From positions 8,911,493 to 8,975,492 of the forward strand of contig OU612071.1 of NCBI GenBank assembly GCA_914767715.1: DNA of 64,000 nt. The letters run 5' to 3'. Origin of the DNA: Membranipora membranacea. Its lineage: Eukaryota; Bryozoa; Gymnolaemata; Cheilostomatida; Membraniporidae. Shown in pieces: positions 1 to 11,624 of this stretch (its first letter is position 1; each line of letters starts with the position of its first letter). Under the pieces are notes generated by a model that saw nothing but the letters and a program-made list of their open reading frames with translations, was not told the origin of the DNA and searched no databases. Position numbers and translations under genes: made by a program.

Positions 1-71
1 GACCCATAACCTTTCATGTAACTAATCAAGCCATTATGATTAGGAATGATAACAACTATTATCTATTTCAG

Positions 72-304
72 GATGGACTGGACATGCCTGGATTGGGGGA
101 AGGAAACTTGGCAATAGCCCCACGTTCAGATGGTATGGTGTCAATACTGGGCCTGTATCTTTGAGTTACTGGGCAGTCGGGCAACCTAGTAATCCAGACA
201 CAGAGCACTGCATCACAACATGGGGGAACAGCCTTCACTTTTACTGGGCTGACTACAGTTGCAGTAGAAGACTGTACTTCATCTGTGAGCAAAAAAGTAC
301 CTAA
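72..304 (+). CDS. C-type lectin-like gene A, terminal exon (exon 4) only
   Basis: This is the last coding exon of a lectin-like gene whose earlier exons lie off the left edge. It follows an acceptor (TTTCAG ending at 71) and enters in phase 1, like every paralogue here. The 77 residues encode the second half of a CTLD: WTGHAWIGG, FRWYG, the core SLSYWAVGQPSNP, the EHC cysteine, FYWADYSC and the final FICEQ before the stop. The position normally EPN or QPD reads QPS, and the normal WND reads WAD, so classical calcium-dependent sugar binding is doubtful. The 3' flank up to about 1350 is nearly repeated after gene B, which shows a recent tandem duplication. No AATAAA is seen where paralogues have one (about 360). 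Whether the full gene is intact cannot be judged. Confidence 0.85.
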
Positions 305-1169
305 GTTGTTGCCAACTTATGTATACCCGATCCTAACATTGTCTGGTATTCACTGTTTGTAAGAAAAAATATTACAGAACTCAGAATGACTTGTGAATTT
401 GACAATTTTGGTTGTCACATCAATCCTTGAGTTGCCAGCAGGAAGCAGGCATACTTCAAATAAATATTTGCAAGCCAATATGAAGTCCTACAAAGGTGCA
501 ATCATAAGTTTAATAATCAATAATTGCTAATCAACTCTAAATGATCTCAGAGAGCTAGTTTCCTGTGGGAACAACAAGATCTCAAAGAAGATTTCAGTAG
601 TAAATTTGATCAACACCCAAACGACCCAGAAATCAAACATCAACTACAGTCTAAGGACCCATTTTTTGTTGTTGCGACAAATGGCCGTAGGTATACCCAA
701 TCGTTCTCTATCATGGTCATAAACTTCACACAATGTAGCTGCAGTACTCAAAATCAAATCTTACCTCACAAAAAAGTGGGATCTGACAAAGTCTCCGTAC
801 AAGACTGTCAAAGTAATCCGGGCGGTACAGAATTTTGAATTCATCAGGGAGATACAATGCATTTGCTTCATGTAGGCGTAAGCAAATAATTATTAGCTAT
901 GCTAGACATAGAAAAGCACCGAAAGATATCCAGTGTCACTTTCATTATACAACATAAACACTTTCAGTGACCTGCCATTGTCAAACACAGGCTGCAAGGC
1001 CTCCTCCATACAAGGGTTCTATAACCATGACACACCGACAGGATAGACCAAAGTACGGAGAACAAGATGAAATTGTGATGCTTTAATTTGAGAAATAGGA
1101 AGGGACAGGTTGGTCGTTTGTTATCAGTAACTTTGATGATTATACTCTCAATTAATGAGCGTCATTATA

Positions 1170-1353
1170 TGGGTCAGGTAATTGATCACAAAATTAGGCC
1201 TTCCAAGATTACATCACCATAAGGTAGGTATCATGCTCCAAATATCTGATAATAACAAGCAAGCTGGTGCTTCACATGCCGGCCCACATACAACAAGCCT
1301 ACTCAGGTGCATATACCAGACACCAGTCTACCTGAATCCCTGACTGAGCAAAG
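1170..1353 (+). promoter_or_regulatory. Shared 5' block upstream of lectin gene B
   Basis: This block before the ATG at 1354 is strongly conserved in front of genes C, F, G, H, I and J. Shared words include the ATCTGATAATAACAAGCAAG box (about 1242-1262), GGTGCTTCACATGC, CCCACATACAACAAGCC and CATATACCAGACACCA just before the start. It probably contains promoter and 5' UTR. Transcription start and bound factors are unknown. Confidence 0.55.
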
Positions 1354-3198
1354 ATGGATGTTTCAGTAGAGAAACGTGGTAGACCTGATCGTCAAAGTAA
1401 AGTCATAGTCGGCGCATTTACTCTGGTCTTCCTGCTGATAGCTGTAATGTTTTGTGTCGGTGGTATTGGTGCTCTTCACATCAAAGAGCTTCAGGATAGG
1501 ATTGAGAGCTTAGAGAAGGTCAGTTTGTATTTATATTTGAAGACTACCCAAAGAACAACGCATATTATGATAAAGTTGTTCACCATGACATCCCAAGGCA
1601 GAGAGTGGGAGTTGCCTTTCCTTATGGGATACAATTTTACCACCATCAATAATTCATGCGATGTCGAACATCAAAAATTTTTCTCATGCAAATCTGACAC
1701 AACTTTATCATGAGTAACTGCCATAATTTAACATGCTTTGGTCTTTGAGTACCATTATTTAATGGGATGGCTGCATACTTAGAAAATGACTTCTCAAGCA
1801 GTAATTAACATGACGTCCAACTATAATGTTAACCTTAAAATAGGACAATTATATGGAATTTTTTTCAACAATTTGGTTGCACTTGCGTGTGAACAACTAT
1901 TATAAATGATGTCCTGTTTCAGGTTTGTGGGCCCAATCAAGACAATCCGATTGACAGACGAGAGGTCCTATCATCATCATCTTTATCGTCGAACCAAGAC
2001 ATCCAAGCTCTGCTTGTGACCCAGCTACAGGATAGGATATCTAACGTGCAAGTCCAGTGCAAAGTTGGGGATTCGGACCTCCAGCGTGAAATCACTGATC
2101 AGGCTGCGGAACTCAGAAAGGAGATGAAATCTGAATCCTCGCGTGTTCAACAACAATTTGATGATATTCGTTTGCAACTCAGTAAAGAACTTGGCACAGT
2201 TGATAAAGAGATGAAGAGAGTTACCAACAAGATAGTGCTTTATCATCCTAATTATACAGGTAATTATCTATTTAGATTCTGTTTTGTAATCTGGGAGCGT
2301 CAGCTGATGAATGATCAGTGAAGGCAAAGGACAGAGAAAAGTGGTAGACATAATTAATAACCCCAAAGTTATTGAAGTGCTGCTGAAACCAATCCCTATT
2401 TTATATTTGAAACGTTTTAGTAATGAGGGGGCCAATGCTTGTATTATAGTTGTGTTCCTTAGCATGCACATGATCGTTCATGATATACTGTTCATCGTCT
2501 CTTCATCTTCTGCAGATATCACTTGTGCCTCTGGCTACAAACTGAGTCCATATCGAGGTACATGCACCAGATTTGTGAGGACACTTCTCAGCTGGTTTGA
2601 TGCTAGAGAAAATTGTGAAAATGCTGGTGAATATCTCGCCACATTTGATACTGTTGAGTCAGCTTCCTGGGTCAGACACCAACAGCTTACTGCAGGTAAC
2701 TACTTGATGTGACCACCTAATAAATTGTGCATCATGTTTTAAATGAATGTCTCAAGACTTAGATTATCTCGAAATTCACCTTTGGTTTAATTTGTTATGC
2801 ATCATTGTATAACTTTCAATTTGATTCTGAATGGGCAGGTTATTCCTGAGTTGGGGAAAGAAAACTCTACAGCCACCTAATTGCATGAGAAAACCTTGTT
2901 GACCCATAACCTTTCATGTAACTAATGATTCAAGCCATTATGATTAGGAATGATTACAACTATTATCTATTTCAGGATGGACTGGACGTGCCTGGATTGG
3001 GGGAAGGAAACTTGGCAATAGCCCCGCATTCAGATGGTATGGTATCAATACTGGGCCTGTTTGAGTTACTGGGCACACGGGGAACCTACTAGTCCAGGCA
3101 GAGAGCACTGCATCGCAACATGGAGGGACAGCCTTGACTTTTATTGGAATGACTTCAGGTGCAGTTCAAGACTTCATCTGTGAGCGAAAAAGTACCTA
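1354..3198 (+). pseudogene. C-type lectin-like gene B; exons 1-3 intact, exon 4 frameshifted
   Basis: Exons are 1354-1518, 1923-2259, 2516-2695 and a broken fourth from 2976. Exon 1 begins MDVSVEKRGRPDRQ and then has a signal anchor (about residues 17-42, IVGAFTLVFLLIAVMFCVGG), so the protein is type II with an extracellular C-terminus. Exon 2 (112 codons) is a heptad-rich stalk with two cysteines (VCG and VQCKVGD) and an N-glycosylation sequon, NYT, at its end. Exon 3 starts the CTLD (DITCASGYKLSPYRGTC ... WFDAREN). In exon 4 a 4-base deletion near 3058 gives a stop straight after GPV, and a second deletion near 3168 shifts the frame again. The product would lack the ligand-binding half of the CTLD. 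Introns match gene G closely. It could be transcribed as a truncated form, but I treat it as a pseudogene. Confidence 0.85.
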
Positions 3199-3257
3199 AG
3201 TTGTTGCCATCTTCTGTATACCCGATCCTAACATTGTCTGGTATTCACTGTTTGTAA

Positions 3258-3263
3258 AATAAA
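3258..3263 (+). terminator. Poly(A) signal AATAAA after gene B
   Basis: A canonical AATAAA lies about 60 bp past the end of exon 4 homology. The same position carries AATAAA after genes E, F and G, so it is probably the ancestral cleavage signal. Confidence 0.5.
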
Positions 3264-3340
3264 ATATAACAGAACTCAGAATGATTTGTGAATTTATCAA
3301 TTTTGGTTGTCACTTCAATCATTGAGTTGCCAGCAGCAAG

Positions 3341-3522
3341 CAGTCGGGCAACCTTATCTTGCCGGCACCAAGCATTGCGTGACTACCTGGGCAGAGGGCC
3401 TTCATTACTACTGGGGTGACCATGATTGTAACACTAAACTCAGAATTATTTGTGAATCTATCAATTTTGGTTGTCACTTCAATCATCGAGTTGCCAGCAG
3501 GAAGCAGGCATACTTCAAATAA
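3341..3522 (+). pseudogene. Exon 4 fragment of a lectin gene embedded in gene B's 3' flank
   Basis: From about 3341 to 3438 the DNA encodes the end of a CTLD (AVGQP, then GTKHCVTTWAEG, YYWGDHDC). It resembles exon 4 of genes E and J, not gene B. Near AAACTCAGAAT (about 3436-3446) it runs into ordinary 3' flank sequence, so the reading frame passes through IICES into flank until a stop at 3520-3522. The flank that follows repeats what precedes the fragment (TCAATTTTGGTTGTCACTTCAATCAT and GTTGCCAGCAG occur on both sides). It therefore looks like a short ectopic copy joined through microhomology. No acceptor precedes it. Confidence 0.75.
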
Positions 3523-4239
3523 ATATTTGCAAGCCAATATAAAGTCCTACAAAGGTGCAATCATAAGTTTAATAATAAAAATTGCTAATAAACTCTATAT
3601 GATCTCAGAGACCTAGTTTCCTGTGGGAACAACAAGATCTCAAAGAAGCTTCCAGTAGTAAATTTGATCGACACCCAAACGACCCAGATATCAAACATCA
3701 ACTACAGTCTAGGGACCCAATTTTTTTTTGTTTCAACAAATGGCCGTAGATATAACCAATCGTTCTCTATCATGGTCATAAACTTTACACAATGTAGCTG
3801 CAGTACTCAAAATCAAATCACAAAAAAGTGGTATCTGACATAGTCTCCGTACAAGACTGTCAAGTAATCCGGGCAGTACAGAATTCCGAATTCATCAGGG
3901 AGATAAAATGCATTTGCTCAGTGTAGGCGGAAGCAAATAATTATTAGCGATGCTAGACATAGAAAAGCACCGAAAGATGTCCAGAGTCACTTTCAATATA
4001 CAACATAAAGACTTTCAGTGCCCTGCCATTGTCTGTCTATCAATCTAACACAGGCTGCAAGGCCTCCTCCATATAAGAGTTCTAAAACCATGACACACCG
4101 ACATGATAGACCAAAGTACGGAGGACAAGATGAAATAGTGATGCTTTAATTTTAGAAATGGGAATGGACCGGTTGGTCGTTTGTTATCAGTAACTTTGTT
4201 GATTATACTCTCAATTAATGAGCATCATTATATGGGTCA

Positions 4240-4417
4240 GGTAATAGGATCACAAAATTAGGCCTTCCAAATTTACATTACTATAAAGTAGGTATCATGC
4301 TCAAAATATCTGATAATAACAAGCAACCTGGTGTTTCACATGCTGGCCCACATACAACAAGCCTACAAAGGCGCATATACCAGACACCACTCTACCGGAA
4401 TCCCTGACTGAGCAAAG
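4240..4417 (+). promoter_or_regulatory. Shared 5' block upstream of lectin pseudogene C
   Basis: This copy is closely similar to the block before gene B and keeps ATCTGATAATAACAAGCAA, CCCACATACAACAAGCC and CATATACCAGACACCAC. It lies before a broken exon 1, so it may still drive a non-coding transcript. Confidence 0.45.
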
Positions 4418-5264
4418 ATGGACACTTCGGTATGAGAAACGTAGTAGACCTGATCGTCAAAATAAGGCCGTTGTCGGTGTATTTACTCTAGTCTTCCTGT
4501 TTATAGTAGTTATATTTTGTGGTGGGGGGTATCCGTGCTCTTCACATCAGAGAGCTTCGGGATAGGATTGAGAGCTTGGAGAAGCTCAGTTTATATTTAT
4601 ATTTGAAGACTACCCAAAGACCAACGCATGTTATGATAAAGTTGTTCACCGTGACACCCCAATGCAGAGCGTGAGAGCGGGATACAATTTTACGACCATC
4701 AATAATTCATGCCAAATAGAACATTAAACTTTTTCAGATGCAAATCTGACACACTTTATCATGAGTAACTGCCATAATTTAACATGCTTTGGTCTTTGAG
4801 TACCATTTTTTTTGGGATGGCTGCATACTTAGAAAATGACTTCTCAAGATAGGACAATTATATGGAATTTTTTCAACAATTTGGCTGCTCTTGCCTATGA
4901 ACAACTATAAATTATGTCCTGTTTCAGGTTTGTGGGCCCAATCAAGACAATCCGATTGGCTGACGAGAGGTCCTATCGTCATCATCTTTATTGTCGAACC
5001 AAGACATCCAAGCTCTGCTTGTTACCCAGCTACAGGATAGGATATCTAACGTGCAAGTCCAGTGCAAGGTTGGGGATTCTGATCTCCAACAGGAATACAC
5101 TGATCAGGCCGCTGAATTCAGAAAAGAGATGCAATCTGAATCATGGCATGTTCAACAGCAATTTGATGCCATTCGCTTGCAAATCAGTGAAGAACTTGGC
5201 ACAGTCGGTAAAGAGATTGAGGGAGTGAACACCAAAATAACGCTTCATCATCCGAACTATACAG
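4418..5264 (+). pseudogene. C-type lectin-like pseudogene C (exons 1 and 2 only)
   Basis: Exon 1 homology (4418-4584) keeps the ATG, but an extra T after TCGGTA creates an immediate TGA. A further +1 shift in the membrane segment (GGTGGGGGGTATCC), and loss of the splice donor (GAAGCTCAG instead of GAAGGTCAG), complete the damage. Exon 2 (4928-5264, the normal 337 bp) has an AGA-to-TGA nonsense change at its twelfth codon but is otherwise well preserved. It includes the stalk heptads and the terminal NYT sequon, and has a good donor (ACAG|GTAAGC). No exon 3 or 4 follows before the NHL gene, so the copy is truncated as well as mutated. Its 5' region duplicates that of gene B. Confidence 0.88.
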
Positions 5265-7390
5265 GTAAGCTTCTGGCCTGAAACAAAGTTTTGGTTTATG
5301 ACAGCATTATTACTGCTTCCCAAAAGTATGGGTGGGTCAAACTACTAGAGGTTAATGTCCTGACAAGTTTTCGTGACATCACATGATGGTTTTTACAGCT
5401 TGCCCTTGTACCTTTAGATACCAAGATTGGCTGCTGAATTTAGATGTTATTGTAAATGTTATCTGTGTTGGATACAGCTCATGGCTCTTCATCCTGCTGG
5501 TTCAGTAACGTTACCCCTCTTTCCCATATACTATCTCAATTACTTGTTATATAAACTAACATACATCCAAGAGCTAAACCAATAATTGCATGCTGGTGTT
5601 GTGGTTTACAAAAGCTACCAAGCAAGCACATATTCAATATCTTTGTCTTTGTCTTTTGTTGTATCACCGTCGGGCGTTTATGCTCCTCTATAGTCATTTA
5701 CAGCTCGTCTGTACAGTGATAGGTAGGGCAGTTGTCAGTGACAGCTGAATGTCCAAAGAAAATTGGCAGAATTAAAGTTACAGTTTTTAGAACAATTTAT
5801 AGTGGCCGGAATTCCACAACTCACAACTAGATCACAGTGAAGTATGTGAAAAATGTTAGGGCCGCTGTCACGGAGATGAGTTATTCTAACGATACCGTTG
5901 TTATCTTACAAGCTTTAAACATCGGCAAGCGGACACACATAAAAGCTAACACGTTATATATAGTTGGTACCAGCCACATAACACTGCAGGTGGAATCATA
6001 CTGTTTGAGTTGTGCGCTCTCAGTAAGTTATTTTTATTAGAGTTGAATTTGATTAATAGCAGGAGGCAACATGCTCTCGAGGCGGCTCCATCATCCAATG
6101 CTTATGAATCATTTTTCCCAATGGGTGCAACACTTAACAATTGATCATTCCATTCCTTCCGTACTTTTGGTCCTGCAATCCCCTCACATGCATGCTATGG
6201 ATATACGGTTTGATAACAGGCTGAGATATCTGAAGAACAACTCAAAATTTATCTGTAGATAGTATCTTGTTGTTAGGTTGTGCCTGAGAAGGAGAGTTTG
6301 TAACATTAACTGGGTTGATGTTGATTAAACAGGAGAGTGGCTTAGCTATGGCGCCGCCCCAATTATAAGCACAAGGTCAGCAGTATTTGTATAGCTTGCT
6401 TCAACAAATTCAAGATTCACAGCTTACTTATGATTGAGTTGAGTCACTTTGATATTAATCGTAAATGATCTCATAATCAATGGTTTCTACAAGTTAACGG
6501 CATTAGGTATTTACGGCAGTTTACGGATAGAAGTTAGACACTGCAAAACTCTTAACGCTAGTATGTAAGGTTGAGGTAGTTTGATGTCATGAGATCCTTC
6601 TAATGCAATCGAATAAAAGATAGCTAATAATAAATTAGCTAATATTGATACACGCAAGAATTGTGTGCTGTCAACTTTCGTTATTATTATTGTAGCTCTG
6701 TTGATGAAACCGGCTCAGACTTGTAAACATCAGGCCCCCTGATAAACCTCATCAACCATTACAGGTACAGGTATAATTGATACACCATTATTTACACCAC
6801 AGTAATTGTGTGCTGTTAGAGAGATATTGATGACAAACAAGGAGTTGTCATTACTCACTTAATTGATGCAACAGACTCAAATTTGTAAACATCAGGCCTC
6901 ATCAAGTGAAACTCAGGCAGGCATGCCAACATTTAGATTCCTTTCCTAGTGTTTAAATTTGCTGCCTCCTGGAACATTTACATTGATAATCGAATCGTTG
7001 TGTTAGCATGATTGAGTACTTAGCAGTGAAACTTTCACTTGTCCTTCTTATCAGGTCTCTGACGCACACAGCAGTACCCTGGTTCAATATTGGGGACTTT
7101 GTTAAAACAGGACACATGATTTTGTCCAATATAGCTACCTTTAAATGTTTACACTGATAAGATATTCAACAGTATTTAGTACCAGGCAGAAAAAGGTTTA
7201 CTCGGCTCTCTTATCTGAAGTTTGATGCACATAAAAGATAACTAGTTATAAATAGCTGCCGCTAGCTAATTACCTCTGCAGCGGGTTTATGTTCCCTGCC
7301 AGTTCATTCGCTTACCGTACTGAGGAGAGACTAGAGGTGCAGAATTAATATTGCTATAGTCATATGAAGATAATTTTTTGCGTGTCAAGA
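5265..7390. other. Intergenic stretch, no supported gene
   Basis: About 2.1 kb between pseudogene C and the NHL gene. The longest open frames (about 60 codons near 5837 and 6071) have no recognisable motif and no convincing splice sites. The last few hundred bases should contain the NHL gene's promoter; I see no clear TATA box. Confidence 0.5.
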
Positions 7391-10300
7391 ATGATGGAGC
7401 TAAGACTGGCACGTTTCCTTGTAAGTACATTAAGAATTTCGATTCAACTATTACCTCAAAATTGATAATTGATTGGTGATAATTCTAAAAAAAGACATAG
7501 TTATAGTACATGAGAAAACACGCATGACTTGCTTTAACCCTGACGTAACACTTACATGATGAATGTGCAGAGGGTCTATATGGGGAATCAGTACTCCCTT
7601 TATATGGGTGATGTCCCCTCCCCGAAACCTAAAGTACCTTTGCATTTTCTCTTGTAACGAACTTGATTGATACCATCATTGTTTTGACAGGTGTTATGTT
7701 GTGTGATACTAAATACTGGGTGGTGTATGGATCAGGACACTCAGTCTCTAGTTGATCGGTGAGTCACTTTCCATTGATGTGAAAGCCTTCTATCTTATGT
7801 ATGCTTGAATACCCTCCAGTAAAATTTTTGATTAAGGGTAGGCAATGCGCAGTTAACTAATTTTTCGATTGTTTCATTCCTTTCTTGTCATTTGTGATAA
7901 TTTACATTACTGCTGCTATAAACTGCTTGTTTTTTGTAATTATTTGATTGCAAACGTTTTTGTTGATTAACTGAAGCAAAAATCTGTTTTATTTAATCGT
8001 GATAGTCAAAATCTTGAATTTAGGACGCTTAACTGAAATTTTGATGGTGTATAACATGAGACAACTCCAATTAACCAAAATTTATTGTGAACCTAAGTAC
8101 CTCGTAAAAATTTTAATATTTTGGATATTTGGTGTATAAGCTGTATTTAAATTTAATTGGTCATTAGAAAACACAATTCTCCATTTGAATCAATTTAGTG
8201 GAAAATTAATAATTCTGATATTTGATTTACCCACCAGCACATAAATACCTAGGATATAAAATTGTCATATGCAGAAGTACATTCAATTTAAATTTACAAA
8301 ATTTAAAACACTGCATTCACAATATCTGTCGTTTTCTTGCTCAATAATTACTGTACTTAATACGATCAAATCAACCAGCATTGTCAATTTAAATAAAAAT
8401 TTTAATCTTACAGATTGGAGAGATCTACAGTTACCAACTTCACCACCACCACCTCTAACTGGGTTTATCACATGGAAAAAGATCTCTTCAAACCCGGTCA
8501 CATTCTGTACACTGACCTCTACTCACTAAAGACCACCGACGGTACAACATCTACGACCATAGCCGGGAACACTACTGTGAGAGGATACAGAGAGGGATCT
8601 GAGGCTCGGTTCAACTATATCTATGGATTCACACAGATCACATATAAGCGTGTAGCTGTAGCTGATCGATATCATCACTGTCTGAGAGAGATTAACCGTC
8701 ACACAGGCCTCACCTCAGTCTTCAGTGGACAGTGTCAGTCACGAGGATACACAGACGGTCTCCCCGGTCATTTCAACTATCCCTATTCTGTAATAAGAGA
8801 CAATAATGATGTCGATCAGCTTCTCGTCACTGATAAAAATAACAATGCTGTGAGGACAGTCGATATACACTCAGCCTCTGTCGGTACTTTTTTTAAGTCT
8901 GAAACCCTCAAGTATATCAGACACCTGACACAGGATGACAACGGTGACCTGTATGTCATAGCAGCGAATCGGGCTCTCTACCGTATCACATACAGAGAGA
9001 AGAAAACAACACTGATCTCCGGGTCACCGAGGAACTCAGGCTACACAGACAGCTCTCTACTAGACTCTCTTTTCGGATACTCGCATGACCTCGTGTTCAT
9101 AGGTTTTCGGACACTGCTTGTGGCTGACGTGGACAATAACAAGATCCGACTAGTAGACCTGGACACAGACAGAGTATCCACACTGGACCTCTGCTCAGGA
9201 TGTCTGTACCGCCCCTACTCTCTACTCATCACTAATAGTTCTCTGTACGTCGGACAAAGCAAAAGGATCCAACAGTTCGTGTGTGAGTACACTGTATATA
9301 TATTGATAGTTTAATGCTATCTCTGTTATCTCAATTTCAAAGTGATATTTGCTGATCCATTTTATCACTTTAGCTATTCCGCCTGATAATCTTGTGAGAC
9401 AACATATAGCTGATTTTACTAAATATAATATCAATGATCAAATTTACCACTTTTGCCTCACATGAAAAGATTATTCCAATAAATGAGATATGAAATAATT
9501 AAATCATAAAGAAGAGTAGCAGCCTTGGAAATTCTGTTCAGATTCCTGTTGAAACCACAATTTTTAAAATTCTTTTGATTTTGTTTGAAAGGTGTTTTAA
9601 AATTGACTCCACGATACTAAATATTCTAACATTCTAGATCCAAGACTGACAACTACACCAATACCTACAACTACCACACCATCAACTACTACACTGATGG
9701 CCACGTCCAGAGCCCCTTGTCAGGACAAAAACATGACACTCTATGTGACATCTGATGGGGGGAGAGCACTGATTGATACAGCTCCTGGCCAGCAGACTGC
9801 ATTTGCAGTGGGTAGTCATATCATCTATAGGGACAACTGTACTATAAACATTGTAGTAAAAAATAACGGTGGGTGTAAATAAAAATAGTCTTTTTTTATT
9901 GCCAATTTGAGCTAGCCATTCAAATTCTTTGCTGTCCGTTAAATTAATGATACCACCTCTAATAATGTAGCTCAGCTATATGTTCCTTACTGCTGGTAGC
10001 CGCCAAGACCATTGTGGTGTTTTTTGTTCCTCTTAGGACAAAATTGGTGACTTCTTATTACCTATATCTACTAGATGTTGTTCAACCTTCATTATGAGTT
10101 TAATAATTTTCCAGGTACAATATGTAAGAATGAAGAGTGTCCAGAGGTAATCAGAGGAGTTGTCTCTGCTTCTACGGGGTTCTCAGCGCTTGATCTCACA
10201 CTAGATGGCACTACTCATACACTAGAACTACCTGTGGGGGTTTACAATTATCGTATAAAAGGGAGAAATACCAACTGTTCACTCAAAGTAGAAATCAAAG

Positions 10301-11469
10301 GTAGAGAATACAGTATTTATTTCATATACCTAATGCCAGTATTATATTCCAAGGTACAGCCAGTTTATTGAAAATACCCCCAATGTCATACAGAAAACTG
10401 CAAATCCCTGTATAATTCTTAGTCATGCCCTGAGTGGTACTAACCATGGTTTAATAATATTGCAGATTACTTGTTGGTGAGAAGAGTAGATCTCGTTGCT
10501 AGGTATGACAACATAAAGTGTACAGTACTGACTGAAACGGTCGCGCTATCTACTATAAAAATCAACGCTGATGGTAATGTCAACCAGATAAGAGAAATAT
10601 GTAAACACGGTAAGTGCTTCATTACAGATATCTTCACTTAGCAAATACACAGCATAGGACATAGAACATGACCATTACCTTCAGACTAAACCTCAGTATT
10701 TCTATTTACAAAGGATACGCCTTATTATACGTTCACAAAGAATGATTATAGACTGGTCGATACCTAATATTGAAACAAATGGTTAATTTACCTTTCATGC
10801 TAACTAACAATTTGTTTATTTTGTTTACAATGTCAACACTGGATATTAATGGCAATATAGATATTACAAAGGTCAAAATCTTCGGAGCCAGAACTCAAAG
10901 CCAGTGTTGAACCTGTAATCAGGCTTTGGAGGAGTTGAATGATGGAGCAGGCAAGAACAAATCACACACTGTAGCATTTAATACCATACCAACCATATTG
11001 TATGAATTTTATCTGTAGACTGCAACCCTAAGGTTGGCTCTCAGGCAAAGTTTAGCTGTGACAATGATACTCTGACAGTAACCTGGTCTACTGATGTGAC
11101 ATTTGATGGCACAGTTACGGCAATACCCAAAGGTTTAAAGAAACGACTAACAGACAGCCTCCTTGAAGAGAGCAGATACCCAATTCTAGATATCGTAGTC
11201 ATCAGTAGGATACCTCCGTGAGTAATTCGCATATTTTTTTCTCAAATTCCACTTTGATTTCTTTTATCCGCTTCATGAAAATGTACGCATATCAGATTCA
11301 GTTAATTCTGTAAAATTAAACCCAACAGTCAACAGTGATGATTGTTTCCCAATCTTGTAGGCTGGTCTATCCGACTAAGACAAAGACAGGAGCATACGCT
11401 GAGCTGGTGCTGACTTCTTCATGTCTTCATGATAAGAAGTATGACAAGAGAACAGATTCCTGTGTCTAA
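7391..11469 (+). CDS. Secreted NHL-repeat protein with Thr-rich linker and Cys-containing C-terminus
   Basis: Eight exons join in one frame: 7391-7420, 7691-7758, 8414-9282, 9638-9868, 10115-10300, 10466-10609, 11019-11217 and 11361-11469, giving about 611 aa (an in-frame ATG at 7364 would add nine). The start reads MMELRLARFLVLCCVILNTG, a signal peptide split by intron 1. Exon 3 holds at least four NHL-type blades (GYREGSEARFNY, VAVADRYHHCLREI, GYTDGLPGHFNYPYSV, LLVTDKNNNAVRTVD, LLVADVDNNKIRLVD), the pattern of a beta-propeller. Exon 4 opens with a mucin-like linker of Thr and Pro, and exons 4-8 carry scattered cysteines in a region I do not recognise. No transmembrane segment or GPI-type tail is visible, so it is probably secreted. 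NHL propellers usually bind protein or RNA; here an extracellular protein role is inferred. Family call is firm, function unknown. Confidence 0.88.
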
Positions 11470-11618
11470 CAAAGTAACCAGTTAAACCAGGTTGCAACAC
11501 TTTACAGTATGGCCTTTAGTAGCAATTATAATGACAGAAACTAAGACGTTCCTCCATGTGCTACTCTTCACAACTATCTGAAAGTATAACAACCGACTAA
11601 AGCTGTATTACTTGAGAC

Positions 11619-11624
11619 AATAAA
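11619..11624 (+). terminator. Poly(A) signal after the NHL gene
   Basis: AATAAA (within GAGACAATAAACAC) lies 150 bp past the stop codon at 11467-11469 and is the first good signal downstream. Confidence 0.5.

Noticed and set aside
2025-2246. Minus-strand open frames opposite lectin exon 2 (also near 35004 and 38860)
   Set aside because: They are antisense shadows of the low-stop stalk exon. They recur only because the exon is duplicated and have no own start or splice context.
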